From Eublepharis macularius (taxonomy: Eukaryota > Chordata > Lepidosauria > Squamata > Eublepharidae), in NCBI RefSeq assembly GCF_028583425.1, contig NC_072801.1, positions 16,202,001 through 16,266,000 on the forward strand: 64,000 bases of DNA, written 5' to 3'. Made by a program: the position numbers and the translations under genes. The notes under the pieces are model-generated. The model was not told the DNA's origin and ran no database searches. It saw only the letters and a list, made by a program, of their open reading frames with translations. Positions 1-31,100 of the stretch are shown in pieces (the first letter of the stretch is position 1; each line of letters starts with the position of its first letter).

Positions 1-189
1 GTGTCAGGATGATGCTCAGCTTCCTGCTTTGGCCATCTAACAACAGATGGGGGGGGTGGCCCTTACCCCTTTGAGTGGACCAATTAATCCTTTTACTAGA
101 TTTCATTTTAAACCAGCCTCTCATTGTAATACTCCCCCCTCCCAATGCCTTTCTGTTGTCAATATAGTAACATTGACCCTAGTGGATGT

Positions 190-275
190 ACTCTCCACTA
201 CATCTGAGGTCATGAAAAGCTTATGCTGGAATAAATTTGGTTAGACATTAAAGATGGCCCTAGACTCCTGATGTG
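190..275 (+). repeat. Old interspersed repeat end, hammerhead-related family
   Basis: The stretch with CATCTGAGGTCATGAAAAGC and GGAATAAATTTGGTTAG matches a repeat common in amniotes whose intact copies read CTGATGA, short hairpin, GAAA. Degraded copy; no boundaries resolved. Confidence 0.4.
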
Positions 276-336
276 ACTTTGCTGCTACAGACCAACGTGG
301 CTGTCCACCTGAATCTGAATCCTGACATGAACTTAC

Positions 337-21231
<20,895 letters not shown>

Positions 21232-21293
21232 TTCTTGTTCTCTTGGTCACTGCTGGAAAACAGCAACAAAAGTGGTTAAGTAAAAACAGATGC

Positions 21294-21351
21294 ATTAATT
21301 ATGGTATAGCTGGTTGCTACTAATTAATTATGGTATAGCTGGTTGCTACTA
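21294..21351 (+). repeat. Tandem duplication, 29-bp unit, two copies
   Basis: ATTATGGTATAGCTGGTTGC occurs twice in direct order 29 bp apart just upstream of the TELO2 start-codon exon. Confidence 0.85.
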
Positions 21352-22039
21352 TCCCTGGAATGGAGGAAAACACACCCAGTTCAGGAAAGCCAGCACAATA
21401 ATGACTGAGGCAAGAAGACCCATTTTAAGGGTCCCAAACAGTTAATAGTCTGCAAACAAATCCCCAGGCATATGAATTTTGAAATCTATGTAGCACAATA
21501 CAGTCCTTTAACAGTTGTGCTTCTTTTATGTACAGTCCACAGTGTGTTCAGTTTCCTGATGTAGCCACTAGAGCCAAGGTGAAACTCTTTAACTAGGACA
21601 GTATAAACACTGGAACAGTCTGGAACAGTGTTAAAGACACACGGCAGCATTTTTTTAGAAAGGAAAACCTGGCAGTTTGATACTTCTATTAACCCGCTCT
21701 CAGCTAGAATGGATCTGGAACAAGTCAATGTGGGCATTTTACAGACCATAACAAACACTAGGACATATGAGAACAATATTCTAGAAAATACTGTTTCAAT
21801 TTCATTCCATTTCTTCCTAGCCAAAACTCACTTGTAACAAAAACACATGAGAATGCCACGTTCTAAGGCAGGTAAAACAGTCAAGTTCAAGTATCATTTA
21901 GGACTATGTGGGAGCAGGGCTCCGAGGATTTCACTGTATATATGGTATGTATAAGCTGTTTGTTGTATGTACTACCCCTACTCTTACTGCATTATTTTTT
22001 AAGTCTGCAATACCACTTGTTTGACATACTGTGACTAAT

Positions 22040-22930
22040 ACTTTTTGCTTTGTGTCAGCCTTCGGCCTGGGCGTTGCTGCGCATGACGCCGGTGCGCCTG
22101 AACTGCGGCTCTTGGCCCCGGACAGGGACAGCCCAGGTCCTGGCTTTGTGGAAGGAGGGGAGGTAGACATCGCCCTTGCTCCCTCTCTACCACTCACAGG
22201 CCTGCTCAACCCGTCAGAGACCCTGCGGCCTCCTCTTACTTCCTGCATTCCAAAGCTTCCACCCTCCTTGCTCGCTCTTCCTTCTCTCCTTCGTTTCTCT
22301 AGCTCGTCCTCCTTCCATCCTTTCTCTCACGCTCCTAACTTCCTCCTCGCTCCTACACAACACACCCCTGGCTCCCCAAATGAGATTCCTTATATAGGGC
22401 TTCTTGCTCGGCTCTCTGCCCTTCTTCTTGTGGGCTGATTGCTCCTGACTTGGTCCAGCTGGGGGGGATACCAGGTGTCTCTCCCTGCTCTGATTTCCAC
22501 CCTTCCTTCCCTGGGTGATCGCTCCTGACCTGAGTCAGCTGGGGAGGCTTCCTCCTTTCTACCTACTTGGAGGATAGGGCTGGCAGGACCTTTCCAGGTA
22601 AGACAGTCTGGTAGCCGTTTTCCCCTGAGCCCCCTTGCAGCCAGTCCAGTCCCCAGGCCAGGTGGCACCTCTATGGCCTTGATGTCTGGCTGGTCTGCCC
22701 GACTCTGGGGTTGTGTGGGGGCAGGGGCACCCTCCATCTGCCTGCCTCGTCCTTTGGAGCCTGGCACCAGGGGAGGCACCTGTGGCTCGCCGGTGGCCAC
22801 TCCCAGGTTGCTCAGAGACTGGGGGCTGCCTTCTCGCAGTTTTGAGGCTGGCATCTCACCCCTCTCTACCTTCTGAGGTGGCAGCACGCTCCTCGAAGTT
22901 GTAGCTGTGGCCAGTCCAGGGTGTGCGTAC
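22040..22930. repeat. GC-rich block of unknown origin in TELO2 intron 1
   Basis: GC-rich with long frames on both strands (for example minus 22887-22390), Pro/Gly/Arg-rich, without a domain I recognise. It looks like part of a mobile element but no ends were found. Confidence 0.35.
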
Positions 22931-23089
22931 AGCTCATCCGCACACTTTGTTTCAAATTTTTATAATCCCAGTCCTATAGTGTTGCTGATTTAGATTTCTC
23001 CTCATATTGAGTTGATTTACATGGTTAATCCACACTGAGTTTCAGTGAGAAAGGTGGACCATAAACACACAAAATGGAAATATTGTGTT

Positions 23090-23470
23090 GCATTTATTTA
23101 TTTAACTCTGTTTACAGTCTGCCTTTCTCACAGACTCAAGGCGGATTACACAGTGTGAGTCAATGATATAGACAGGAGGAGACATCTAATAAGCGATGGA
23201 CTAGGACTACAGAAATCTGAAATAAACATAGGATATTAGACATGATTCAGAATGCAGAAAAATGGTATTATATCAGTAGAAAATAATGTAGCAACAGCAG
23301 GATAATACGTAAAGCAAACAGATAATGCATCCTATGCCCAGTGGTATAATCCACAGCCCCTTCCCTTTTTAAAAGACTACAAATAACAAATCAATAAATG
23401 AAATAAGTGCCTTTCATGTCACAGCTGGCTTACATTGACCTTGCAGGGTTTTTACAGCAATAGACAAATG
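23090..23470 (-). repeat. L2-type LINE 3' UTR fragment
   Basis: TTACAGTCTGCCTTTCTCAC and GACTCAAGGCGGATTACACA at the left end are the reverse complement of the common L2-like 3' terminus. Confidence 0.6.
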
Positions 23471-23509
23471 GTTGATTTGCCATTCCGTCTTCTGTGTGGC
23501 AACCCTGGC

Positions 23510-23588
23510 TTTTCCTTGGTGGTCTCCCCTCCAAGAACTAACTGAAGCCAACCCTGTTTAGCTTCTGAGATCAGCCTCGCCCGAGCCA
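23510..23588 (-). repeat. 5S rRNA-derived sequence
   Basis: On the minus strand, GATCTCAGAAGCTAAACAGG, GTTAGTTCTTGGAGG and GGAGACCACC follow the 5S rRNA order (GATCTCGGAAGCTAAGCAGG, TTAGTACTTGGATGG, GGAGACC). Diverged and partial, so a 5S-derived SINE or pseudogene, not a working rRNA gene. Confidence 0.7.
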
Positions 23589-23744
23589 TTCAGCTTAGAT
23601 CATAGCCCTATTACCTTTATAGAAATGCCCTCCTAACAGTTGCTGTACACAGTTCATGTGTCTAAGAAATGTTGGGATTTTTGAGCTGCCTTGAGGAGGT
23701 GTCCCAGAATGGCAGCCTAGAAATTGGTCCAAATAAATAACCAA

Positions 23745-24510
23745 TACGTGGATTGAAAGAGACTGCAATGAAGAAATCAGAAGATTGAGACTTGGAAGAG
23801 TGGCTGTAAGGAAACTAGAAAAGATCTTTAAAGGTAAAGATGTCTCTCTGGGGACCAAGATAATCCAAACTATGGTATTCCCCCACTATGTATAGAGGTG
23901 AAAACAGACAGGGAAAAAATTGATTCATTTGAAATTTGGTGCTGGAGGAGAGTTTTACTGATACCATGAATGATCAAAAAGGCAAATAAGTGGGTACTAG
24001 ATCAAATCAAATCTGAATTCTCCCTAGAAGCTAAAATAATGGGACTGAGGCTATCATGCACTGGTCACATTAGGAGAAGAAAAGACTCACTGGAAAAAGA
24101 CAATAATACTAAGAAAAGTGGAAGGCAATAGGAAAAGAGGAAGACCCCAAATGAGATGGATGAGATAGAGCTACCCTAGCACAGTGGTTAAGTAGTTCAG
24201 CTGCAAATCAGCACTCTGCTGGTTCGAATCCCACTACTGCCATGAGCTCAGTAGGTGGCCTTGGGGCAGCCACTCGTCTCAGCCCCAGCTCCCCAGCTGC
24301 ATTGTGGGGATAATAATAACACTAACTTGTTCACGGCTCTGGGTGAGGCACTAATCTGCCTAGAAGAGCTGTATATGAGCGCAGTTATTATCTCAATAAA
24401 GGAGGCCACGTCTGAGCAGGGCTATTAATGATAGGACGTTGGGGAGGTCTTGCATTCCTAGGGTCGCCATATGTCAGAAGCGACTTGGCGGCACATCACA
24501 CACACGGATT
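23745..24510 (+). mobile_element. BovB (RTE) LINE 3' end, interrupted by a SINE
   Basis: The C-terminal ORF and tail follow the BovB pattern: ATTGATTCATTTGAAATTTG, GGCAAATAAGTGGGTACTAG, GGAAAAAGACAATAATACTA, then GTCGCCATATGTCAGAAGCG and GACTTGGCGGCACATCACAC with a CA tail. A SINE splits it at 24166-24391. Decayed. Confidence 0.88.
24166..24391 (+). repeat. MIR/CORE-like SINE nested in BovB
   Basis: AGCACAGTGGTTAAG (A box) and GGTTCGAATCCCACTAC (B box), then GGCCTTGGGGCAGCCAC and TGTGGGGATAATAATAACAC; the same family as 2079-2337 in opposite orientation. Confidence 0.8.
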
Positions 24511-24868
24511 GAAAATGGGGCAGGATCCTGACGGTGCGGCCAGTAGGCAAAAAGGAGCAGGGCCGCTCGGTTGTCTGCTACGGCGAAGGAAGGGCTGCAG
24601 CTCTCCACCAACCCCTTGTGTAGAACCAGAGCCGGGTGGGTGCCCAGGAGCATCCAAAGACCCGCAAGACTTCCAGGGCAAAGGCGGCCGGGAGCCCGAG
24701 CTCCCTTCGGCGGCCACTGTCCGAATCAGTCGCCCGGATTCCCGAAGGCGTCCACGCCCGGGCAGCCTCGCTGGTCCGGAAGGCGCTCCGGGCTGGCCTC
24801 CTGCCCTTCCCGTCACCGGCTGCCCCTTTCCCGCCCGTCTGCGCCGGGCCTGGGCCGCCGCCGCTCAC

Positions 24869-24990
24869 CTCTCCTTCCCGCCGGGCAGAGGCGCCTCTCG
24901 CCGTCCCGCAGCCGCCCGGCCGCCTCTCCGGACGAGTGTCATCGGCCGTGCGCGGCGCCCTGATTGGTCGCCTTTGCCGACGTCGCCACC
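24869..24990 (-). other. TELO2: Candidate TELO2 non-coding first exon
   Basis: On the minus strand a GGAGAG/GTGAGC donor sits at 24868-24867 in the CpG island, upstream of the start-codon exon. The 5' limit is a guess; transcript data would decide. Confidence 0.4.
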
Positions 24991-25199
24991 TCCGTCCCCG
25001 CCCTCCCCGCCCGCGGCTGGCCAATGGGGCGCTGGGCACGGAGGGGGCGTGGCCGGCGCGCCCCGCAGAGCCGGCTGTTCGCGCGCCCCGGCTCCGTCCT
25101 TCCCGCCCCTCGCCTGTGCACCGCGGCGGATGCGACGAGGAAGCGGAAGCCGCCTGATTGGTGCCCGGCGTGCCGGGGGGGGGGGGGGAAGGGGCCGGG

Positions 25200-25329
25200 G
25201 CCGGCGCCTTGAACGCAAGCGCGGGGGGAGGAAGCAGCCGCCCTCCGAGGGGCCGCGAGGGGGGTGCCGGGGATAAGCGCAGAGCCCTGCCGGCCCGGAG
25301 CGAGAGCGGCGCCCGCCCCCATGCAGCAG
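25200..25329 (+). other. CRAMP1: Candidate alternative CRAMP1 first exon (distal)
   Basis: A GCAGCAG/GTACGG donor ends a GC-rich stretch at 25329. It carries an ATG at 25321 that would read out of frame with the main CRAMP1 start if spliced to 27817. The 5' end is unknown; predicted only from the donor and island position. Confidence 0.3.
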
Positions 25330-25780
25330 GTACGGGCGCCCGCGGAAAGGGGGAGGCGGCGGGAGAAAGGCGAGGGGGGGGGGGCTCCCCGATCCGCTTT
25401 ACTCCCGAGGAGGATCCGCGGGACCTGCCTGGATGGGGTTGCAAGCTCGGGGTGGGAGGCGGTTCCTTCAAACGGGGGGCAAGAGAAGCAAGGGCAGGAG
25501 CGCCCAGCGGCGCGCTGGAAGAGGGGAGCGAGACCCGCAGCAAAGCCGGTCCAGTGAAACAAGATCGGGACCGGGGCGGGGGGAAGGGGGAAGAGACCAT
25601 CACGAAAAGTGGAGCGTTTCTGACAGAGGCGGGTGCACAACGGTGGGGGGGGGACCGGGGGGAGGTGAGCAGGCGGGGGGAGGCTCTGCTGTCACGGCTG
25701 TTGGAAACGACCGTTAAATCCCCCGCCTCTTTGCAGGGCGAGCCCTCCGCCCCTGCCTGTCTCAGGGCTGCCTCTCTTAC

Positions 25781-27170
25781 GGCACATCTGCATTAGTTAC
25801 CTTTGCTTTTCTGGAAGCGTTGCAGACTAATTGAAAAATATACAATCTCGGGTCATAGGAAGGGCGCCTTTTTGTTTGGCCCTGGAGGTGGGCGATCCGC
25901 TTTGGTAGAGCGGTTGGCTGTAAAATCACGTTTTGTTTCATCGCCTTTCTCTGGTTGTACGCACTTGCGCAGACTGCTCACAAAATATCCCGTAGGGCCC
26001 CCCCCCCCAACTGCTCCAAGGGCTTTGATGGCAAACAGCAGGACCCCCGTCGTTTTCCGGCGCATGAATTCCCCTGGGCCTTACTTTCAAGCGAACATGT
26101 TTAGGACTGGCCGTAGAGGAATAAATTAAAAAAAAAACAAACAAACCAGGGAGCAATTTTACTCCCCTGGTATCAGAATTGTTATGAAATATTTGTGTGG
26201 TCACCTGTGTCCTAAACCATACTGATGTTTTCTTTAAGGCATGTGCTGAATTTTTAGCTTGAGATTAATTTTTGCTCTGGATTACTCTTTAAAGTTTTGT
26301 TGTTGGCAGTGGTTGAATTTTGTTGTGAAAAGGTAATTACACTGGATCCAGTGCAGCAAAACCCATATGCCTGTTCACCTATTTGTATGTCCCACTATGT
26401 AAAAAGATTAATCCTATGAGGGACTTGAGACACTGTCTCAACTGCCTTTTGTTTGGGTGTTTGTTTTTGCAATTGAGAGTGTGTTTTCCTGGCCAGAAAA
26501 GAAGATGCCCGCACTTCGTTTCAAATTTAGTGCTATGATTAAAAAAAATACTACAGGTATAAAGATCTTTTAACCCCAGTTCCATCAGTGGAGCTTTCTG
26601 CTTGGCCATGGCCAGAGGTTTGGCCTTGCCTATTTGAAGGGTCTTGCAGCCAAAGGGTGGGTGTTAGAAAGGTGTTTTGAATCTCGGGATGTTTTGGTGG
26701 GCCACTAAAAATGTTGCAGGCAGGGGACCAAAGAGCCAGGAATCTCAAGTTTGGGTGGCTGCTGGTTTGGCTCCCTGAAATACCTTGTTGTTGCTAGTGT
26801 TTGCATTGAACAAGTGTGAAAACCTGACCAAAGCAGAAGCCAGAATTTGCTGGTACAAATATTTAAAAAGTTGATGCCATATGCACCATAGAGCACACTT
26901 TTTGCAAAAAAAAATATGCAAAAAAGTAAGAAAGAAAAGTTGATCAAAGAGCAAGGGGGCGGGTGGTAAGCTTTGGGGTTGTTATTTTGCTTGTTGCCCC
27001 CCAAAGGGAGTTTGGGTGTTCCTTTCTCTTTTCGCCCTGGCTGCTCTGCCTCTCTTTCCAGGGGGGGAAAAGAAAGTGAATCAGAAAAGGTGTGTAGCAA
27101 TTTGGTAGGTTTGGGGGGGGTTTGAAAATCTTTGTAGCCTTGGCCAGTCCCAGCCCCAGAGAGAGGGAAG

Positions 27171-27201
<31 letters not shown>

Positions 27202-27230
27202 CGGAGAGAGAGAGCGAGCGAGCGAGGAGG
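25781..27230. other. DNA between the two CpG islands
   Basis: No coding exon, gene or named repeat seen. It ends with an (AC)n microsatellite at 27171-27194. Confidence 0.5.
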
Positions 27231-27239
27231 AGGAGGAGA

Positions 27240-27308
27240 GGCAGCGGCGGCTGCATCTAGGAATATGAATTTCGCCCCCTCCGTCGGTCGGATCCGCTCG
27301 GCTCCATG
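27240..27308 (+). other. CRAMP1: Candidate CRAMP1 first exon (proximal)
   Basis: CTCCATG/GTGAGG gives a strong donor at 27309. An ATG at 27265 would read 14 codons plus two bases and join the next exon in frame, extending the protein by MNFAPSVGRIRSAPW. Whether this ATG is used is unknown; the human protein I recall starts at MTVKL. Confidence 0.5.
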
Positions 27309-27817
27309 GTGAGGCGAAAGAAGAGCCCCCCCGGCCCAGAAGAAGCGCGCAATGGGTAGGCTGGGCTGGGGGAGTCACTTGGGGGCCCCCGGCTGGGCTG
27401 GGGCGGGCGTGTGTCTCCGGCTGCCTGCTCTCCTCCTCTGCTCGCCGTGCGCTTTCCCAAAACGCCTCGAGTTTTCCGCTCCTTCTCCCCCTTCCCCGCG
27501 CCCGGAGGCGCCCCCGAGGCGGCCGGGGGTGGCCTGGCGGGGCGGGCGAGCCCCGGGGGGCTCTTTCGGAGGGGTTCCCGGGCCCTCGGCCCCCTCCCCG
27601 CCCCCGGCACAGGTTGTTGGGTCGGGACAAGCGAGCGAAAGGGGATTTAGTCACAAACAACGGCGGCCATGTTGAGAGGAATTTTCTGCTGCCTAAACTT
27701 CTCCCCCTGCTCCGAAGCCTCTCGCCCCCCCCCCGCCTCGCCTGCCCTGGGGGGCCCCTCTGGGCCTGGCGTGGTGCCCCCCCCGTGGCTCATCTGTGCC
27801 TCTTTCCCCCCCACAGG

Positions 27818-28148
27818 ATGACAGTGAAGCTGGGCGACGGCAGCGCCGAGGAAGGGCTGAAGAAGCTGGGCAAGCGAGCGGCGGGTGAAGAGGAGTCCCT
27901 GACAGAAGAAGGGGCAGGCGAAGGAGCTCCCGGCAGCAGCACAAAGAAGGACGAGGGGGCCCCCCCTGCCAAGGCCGGCGACCCCCCAGCTCTGCCCCCA
28001 GCGCCAGCTTCCCTCCAGCCGGCCCACGGCCACGACCAGCATCATTTCCTCCGGTCCAGCGTCAGGCCTCAGAGCAAGAGGTTGAGGAAGGATTCTCAGG
28101 CATCCTGTGCAGCTGGCAGTGCCAGCACCGCGCCTGCCAAGGGGAAAG
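27818..28148 (+). CDS. CRAMP1: CRAMP1 coding exon 1
   Basis: The acceptor CCCCACAG ends at 27816, one base before the ATG. It encodes MTVKLGDGSAEEGLKKLGKR, an acidic/Pro-rich region, then HHFLRSSVRPQSKRLRKDS, a likely nuclear-localisation patch. Donor GTATAC. Confidence 0.96.
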
Positions 28149-31100
28149 GTATACAATATTGATCACCCCCACCCCGAAATACACACCGACACACTGGGCT
28201 AAAAGGGGGAACGTTTTCTGCATTTGTTGCCAGCAAACGCTGGTGGCCTTTTTGTGGGGGGATTTTTTAAAAAATTCTTTTGTGGAGATTTCTCCTGATC
28301 TTCAGGTTCTTGAGTCCTCCCAAAGAAGTCTTCTGATGTGTGCCCAGCACACAAAACAGTGTTGGGCGCCTGTCTTTTATGATTTAAAAGCTTCCTTCTG
28401 CGCCTCCTGCCAGTCCTCTTTCCGCCTCAGTCAGAATCTTTTGTTTGAGTTGCTTTTTATTAGAATTGAGCCAGAGTTGTCATTGCACCTAAAGGAGCTG
28501 ACGTGATGGCAGTTTCGGTAGATCGATAGGTTGTTATTAAACAAAATGGGGGAGGGGGTTGCCTTCCTGCCCTTATCATGTGGTTTGTGATGCTGGCACA
28601 ATAACAAAAGCTGGGCAGCTGGAGCATGTCTCAAATCCATGCTCTGTCAGTACTCTTAACCACGCTACCTTGGGCTCTGTGTGATTGCCAGAGTGGCTCT
28701 GTGGATAGTTGAGGACATTTTTATGCTGTTGATGTGTGGCCTTTGTTTATCAGTTTCTAAGCCCAGCTCAGCTGCTTGGAAGTACTTTTACTAGGCCTTC
28801 ACTGTGTAGCTGCTTTGAGATGTTCAGTGGATTGTGACATTTCAGTTTGTTTTTTAAAACTTCTCTATTGGGAGAATGGATTTGGTGAAAACTTTCAAAA
28901 TATGAATTGACTCTCACCCCTGTTGCTTCCCTCCCTGATCCTAGCATATTAGGTGATAGAGTAAAGATGCTAAGGAAAGGATTAATGGTATTATTGTCCT
29001 ATAATATAATAATTAATAATACTGTTTTGCAGCACCTTTCATAATGGGCATCCCATTTAAGCAAATCTTCCATTGCCTTGGAAGATTGCTAACAAATAAG
29101 AATGATAAAATATTTATATACTAAAAATGCTCTGGGAGTTTTGACTGAAGGTGATGGTGATGGGAATCCACCCAGAGGGTACCAGCTTTTCAAAGTCTGT
29201 GGGATTTACGGCTCTGTGTTTTCTCATCACGTGATCGGTTCTGATCTGGTTTACTCTGAATTGTGCGGCAGGTCAGGTTGTTGATGGTGCAGGTTGGCAG
29301 ATTGCTTTGCTCTTCAGTGAGAGGTACTTAAGTCGCTGAAAAAGATGCATCCTGACTTGTGCATCTGGTAAAAGGGAAAAGATTCACCCAGGCTCAGCTG
29401 TTTTTAAATTTACCGTACTTTTACTTTTCCACTATTAGGTACCCATCTATTCTCCCCTTGAAATCATTGGACCTATTCCAGCCCTAGTCATGCTTAACAG
29501 TCCTATGCAGTTCTGTTGATTGAAATAAATGGGATTGGGCTGCCAGTAATGAGTACAGCAAGACTGGGGGGCCGGCTTTATTATCCCCATCTTGCAAGTG
29601 GGTATGGGAAGCATTCTCATATTAGTATGCATTGATATATGCATACTTTTTAGTTTGTGAGAGTCTGGATTCCCAATGGAAAGAGTTTGGATTCCGAATA
29701 GATCCAAAATGCAGTATGAAATCCAGACTAGATTCTCTGACAGATACACATTACTAATTCCTGTGTTAGGTGTGTGGTACAACCATGTCAGAATCAACAA
29801 AATGATAGTGTTTTAATGTGCCTTACTGTCCTCTGAATCTTTGATTAAATTCTATTGTTCAGTTTTAGCAGATGGCCTTTCCCTTTTGATAGGCTGCTAA
29901 CTATCCAATGGAGTTGCATTCTTTGAAGATGTTGGAGACTGAGCCACCCCTGGTTGCACACAAGAGACAGTGGCTCCTACTTGGGGATGTATGTCTTTAT
30001 CTTCATAAGAAGACTCCCTTAGACATTTGCATGGGGCCAGGATGAGTGTGGTGATACGGATATGCATCTAGAAGTGTTTAACTCCTTGCAAGGAAACCTG
30101 CATTCACAAATGGATTTCCCTTTTTGGATTAGGGTGGGGTTTTTCCAATTTGTTTAGCTTTCAGATTCCCAGAAACTAGATCTAGTCAACTGGATGTTGT
30201 CACGCTTCATCATATGCTACAGCTTCCACTTTTGTAACGTATACCTGACTTTGCCACACTTCCCACTGTAGCTGGGAGAGATTAAAAATGTGTTGAAGCT
30301 TCCAGTTTTATTTGAAGCATTCTGGCGTGAGTTCCAGATAGATAAAGAATCCGATGAAGGGAAATCACATTACAAACAGATTGTAAGACAGGATCTGTCT
30401 CTGTTTCTTAGCTATCATCTTGTACAGTACTGCAAAACTCAAAGTCTCGCCTGCTCTGCAGTTTATGGGGAAGCTCATTGTATCATATGCATTGTTGACA
30501 AGGCAGAAGTACATGGCCTATAAGCAAACAGGGCTTTAGAACCCTCGTCTTGCCCCCGTGTTTACGGTGGGATTAGATGCCACTTTTGTGCCCAGTTGCC
30601 AGGATAAATGTTTGGGAAGATTGCTTTGCGTTACTCTTCGGGGAGCACTCCTCTCAAAAATCCCTAGAAATCTCTTCTGGGAATGTTTGAGAAAGGTGTC
30701 AGGAGAGAAATTATCCACACACTTGTTAAACCTGCTACTTATTTTTAACTTGTTCCAGCCGAATACCACTGGAGCTGTATAATGAACAGCCTTCCCCATG
30801 ATCTGCTTTTGTCAGCTTATAAATTGGCTTTATATTTAGAACATCTGATGAGTTTGATGCTCTGTTGTAAGCTCTGAAACCCCCAAATTCTAAAAAGTTC
30901 CGCTTGTTAGTTTGTTTGTTTTTAGTTAGACTACAGTGGAGTTAAATAAGGGGTGCTGCTGAGATGTAAGCAGGAGATGATGGATTGGACCCTGTGTGAC
31001 GCCAGTGGAAGGCCTTCCCACAGCATCCACGTGTGAACCTTCAAAATGTCATGCTAAGGGCTGGGAAACCCACATAGATGAAAATCCAGGCAATGTGCGT

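Larger units (their letters stand above)
24600..25780. promoter_or_regulatory. CpG island, likely bidirectional TELO2/CRAMP1 promoter
   Basis: This is a GC- and CpG-dense block lying between the divergent genes. It holds ATTGG at 24963-24967, CCAAT at 25021-25025 and ATTGG at 25157-25161, plus an ETS-like GGAAGC repeat near 25140-25150. There is no clear TATA box. CCAAT and ETS motifs in a TATA-less CpG island are typical of bidirectional housekeeping promoters. The exact start sites are inferred. Confidence 0.75.
27230..28150 (+). promoter_or_regulatory. CRAMP1: Second CpG island over CRAMP1 5' exons
   Basis: A second CpG-rich block begins after an (AC)n microsatellite and GAGC/GAGG runs, and covers the candidate first exon ending at 27308 and the first certain coding exon. 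Between the two islands (about 25.8-27.2 kb) CpG density drops. This island may be the main CRAMP1 promoter. Confidence 0.6.

Noticed and set aside
22390-22887. 165-codon minus-strand frame in TELO2 intron 1
   Set aside because: No recognisable domain, low-complexity composition and no exon-like splice phase; kept only as an unassigned GC-rich block.
23510-23588. Functional 5S rRNA gene
   Set aside because: Too diverged and partial; lacks the 5' and 3' parts of 5S.
24428-25640. Very long frames in both strands across the CpG island (up to 341 codons)
   Set aside because: GC-rich sequence lacks stops by composition; the products are Pro/Arg/Gly-rich with no domain, and the region is promoter.
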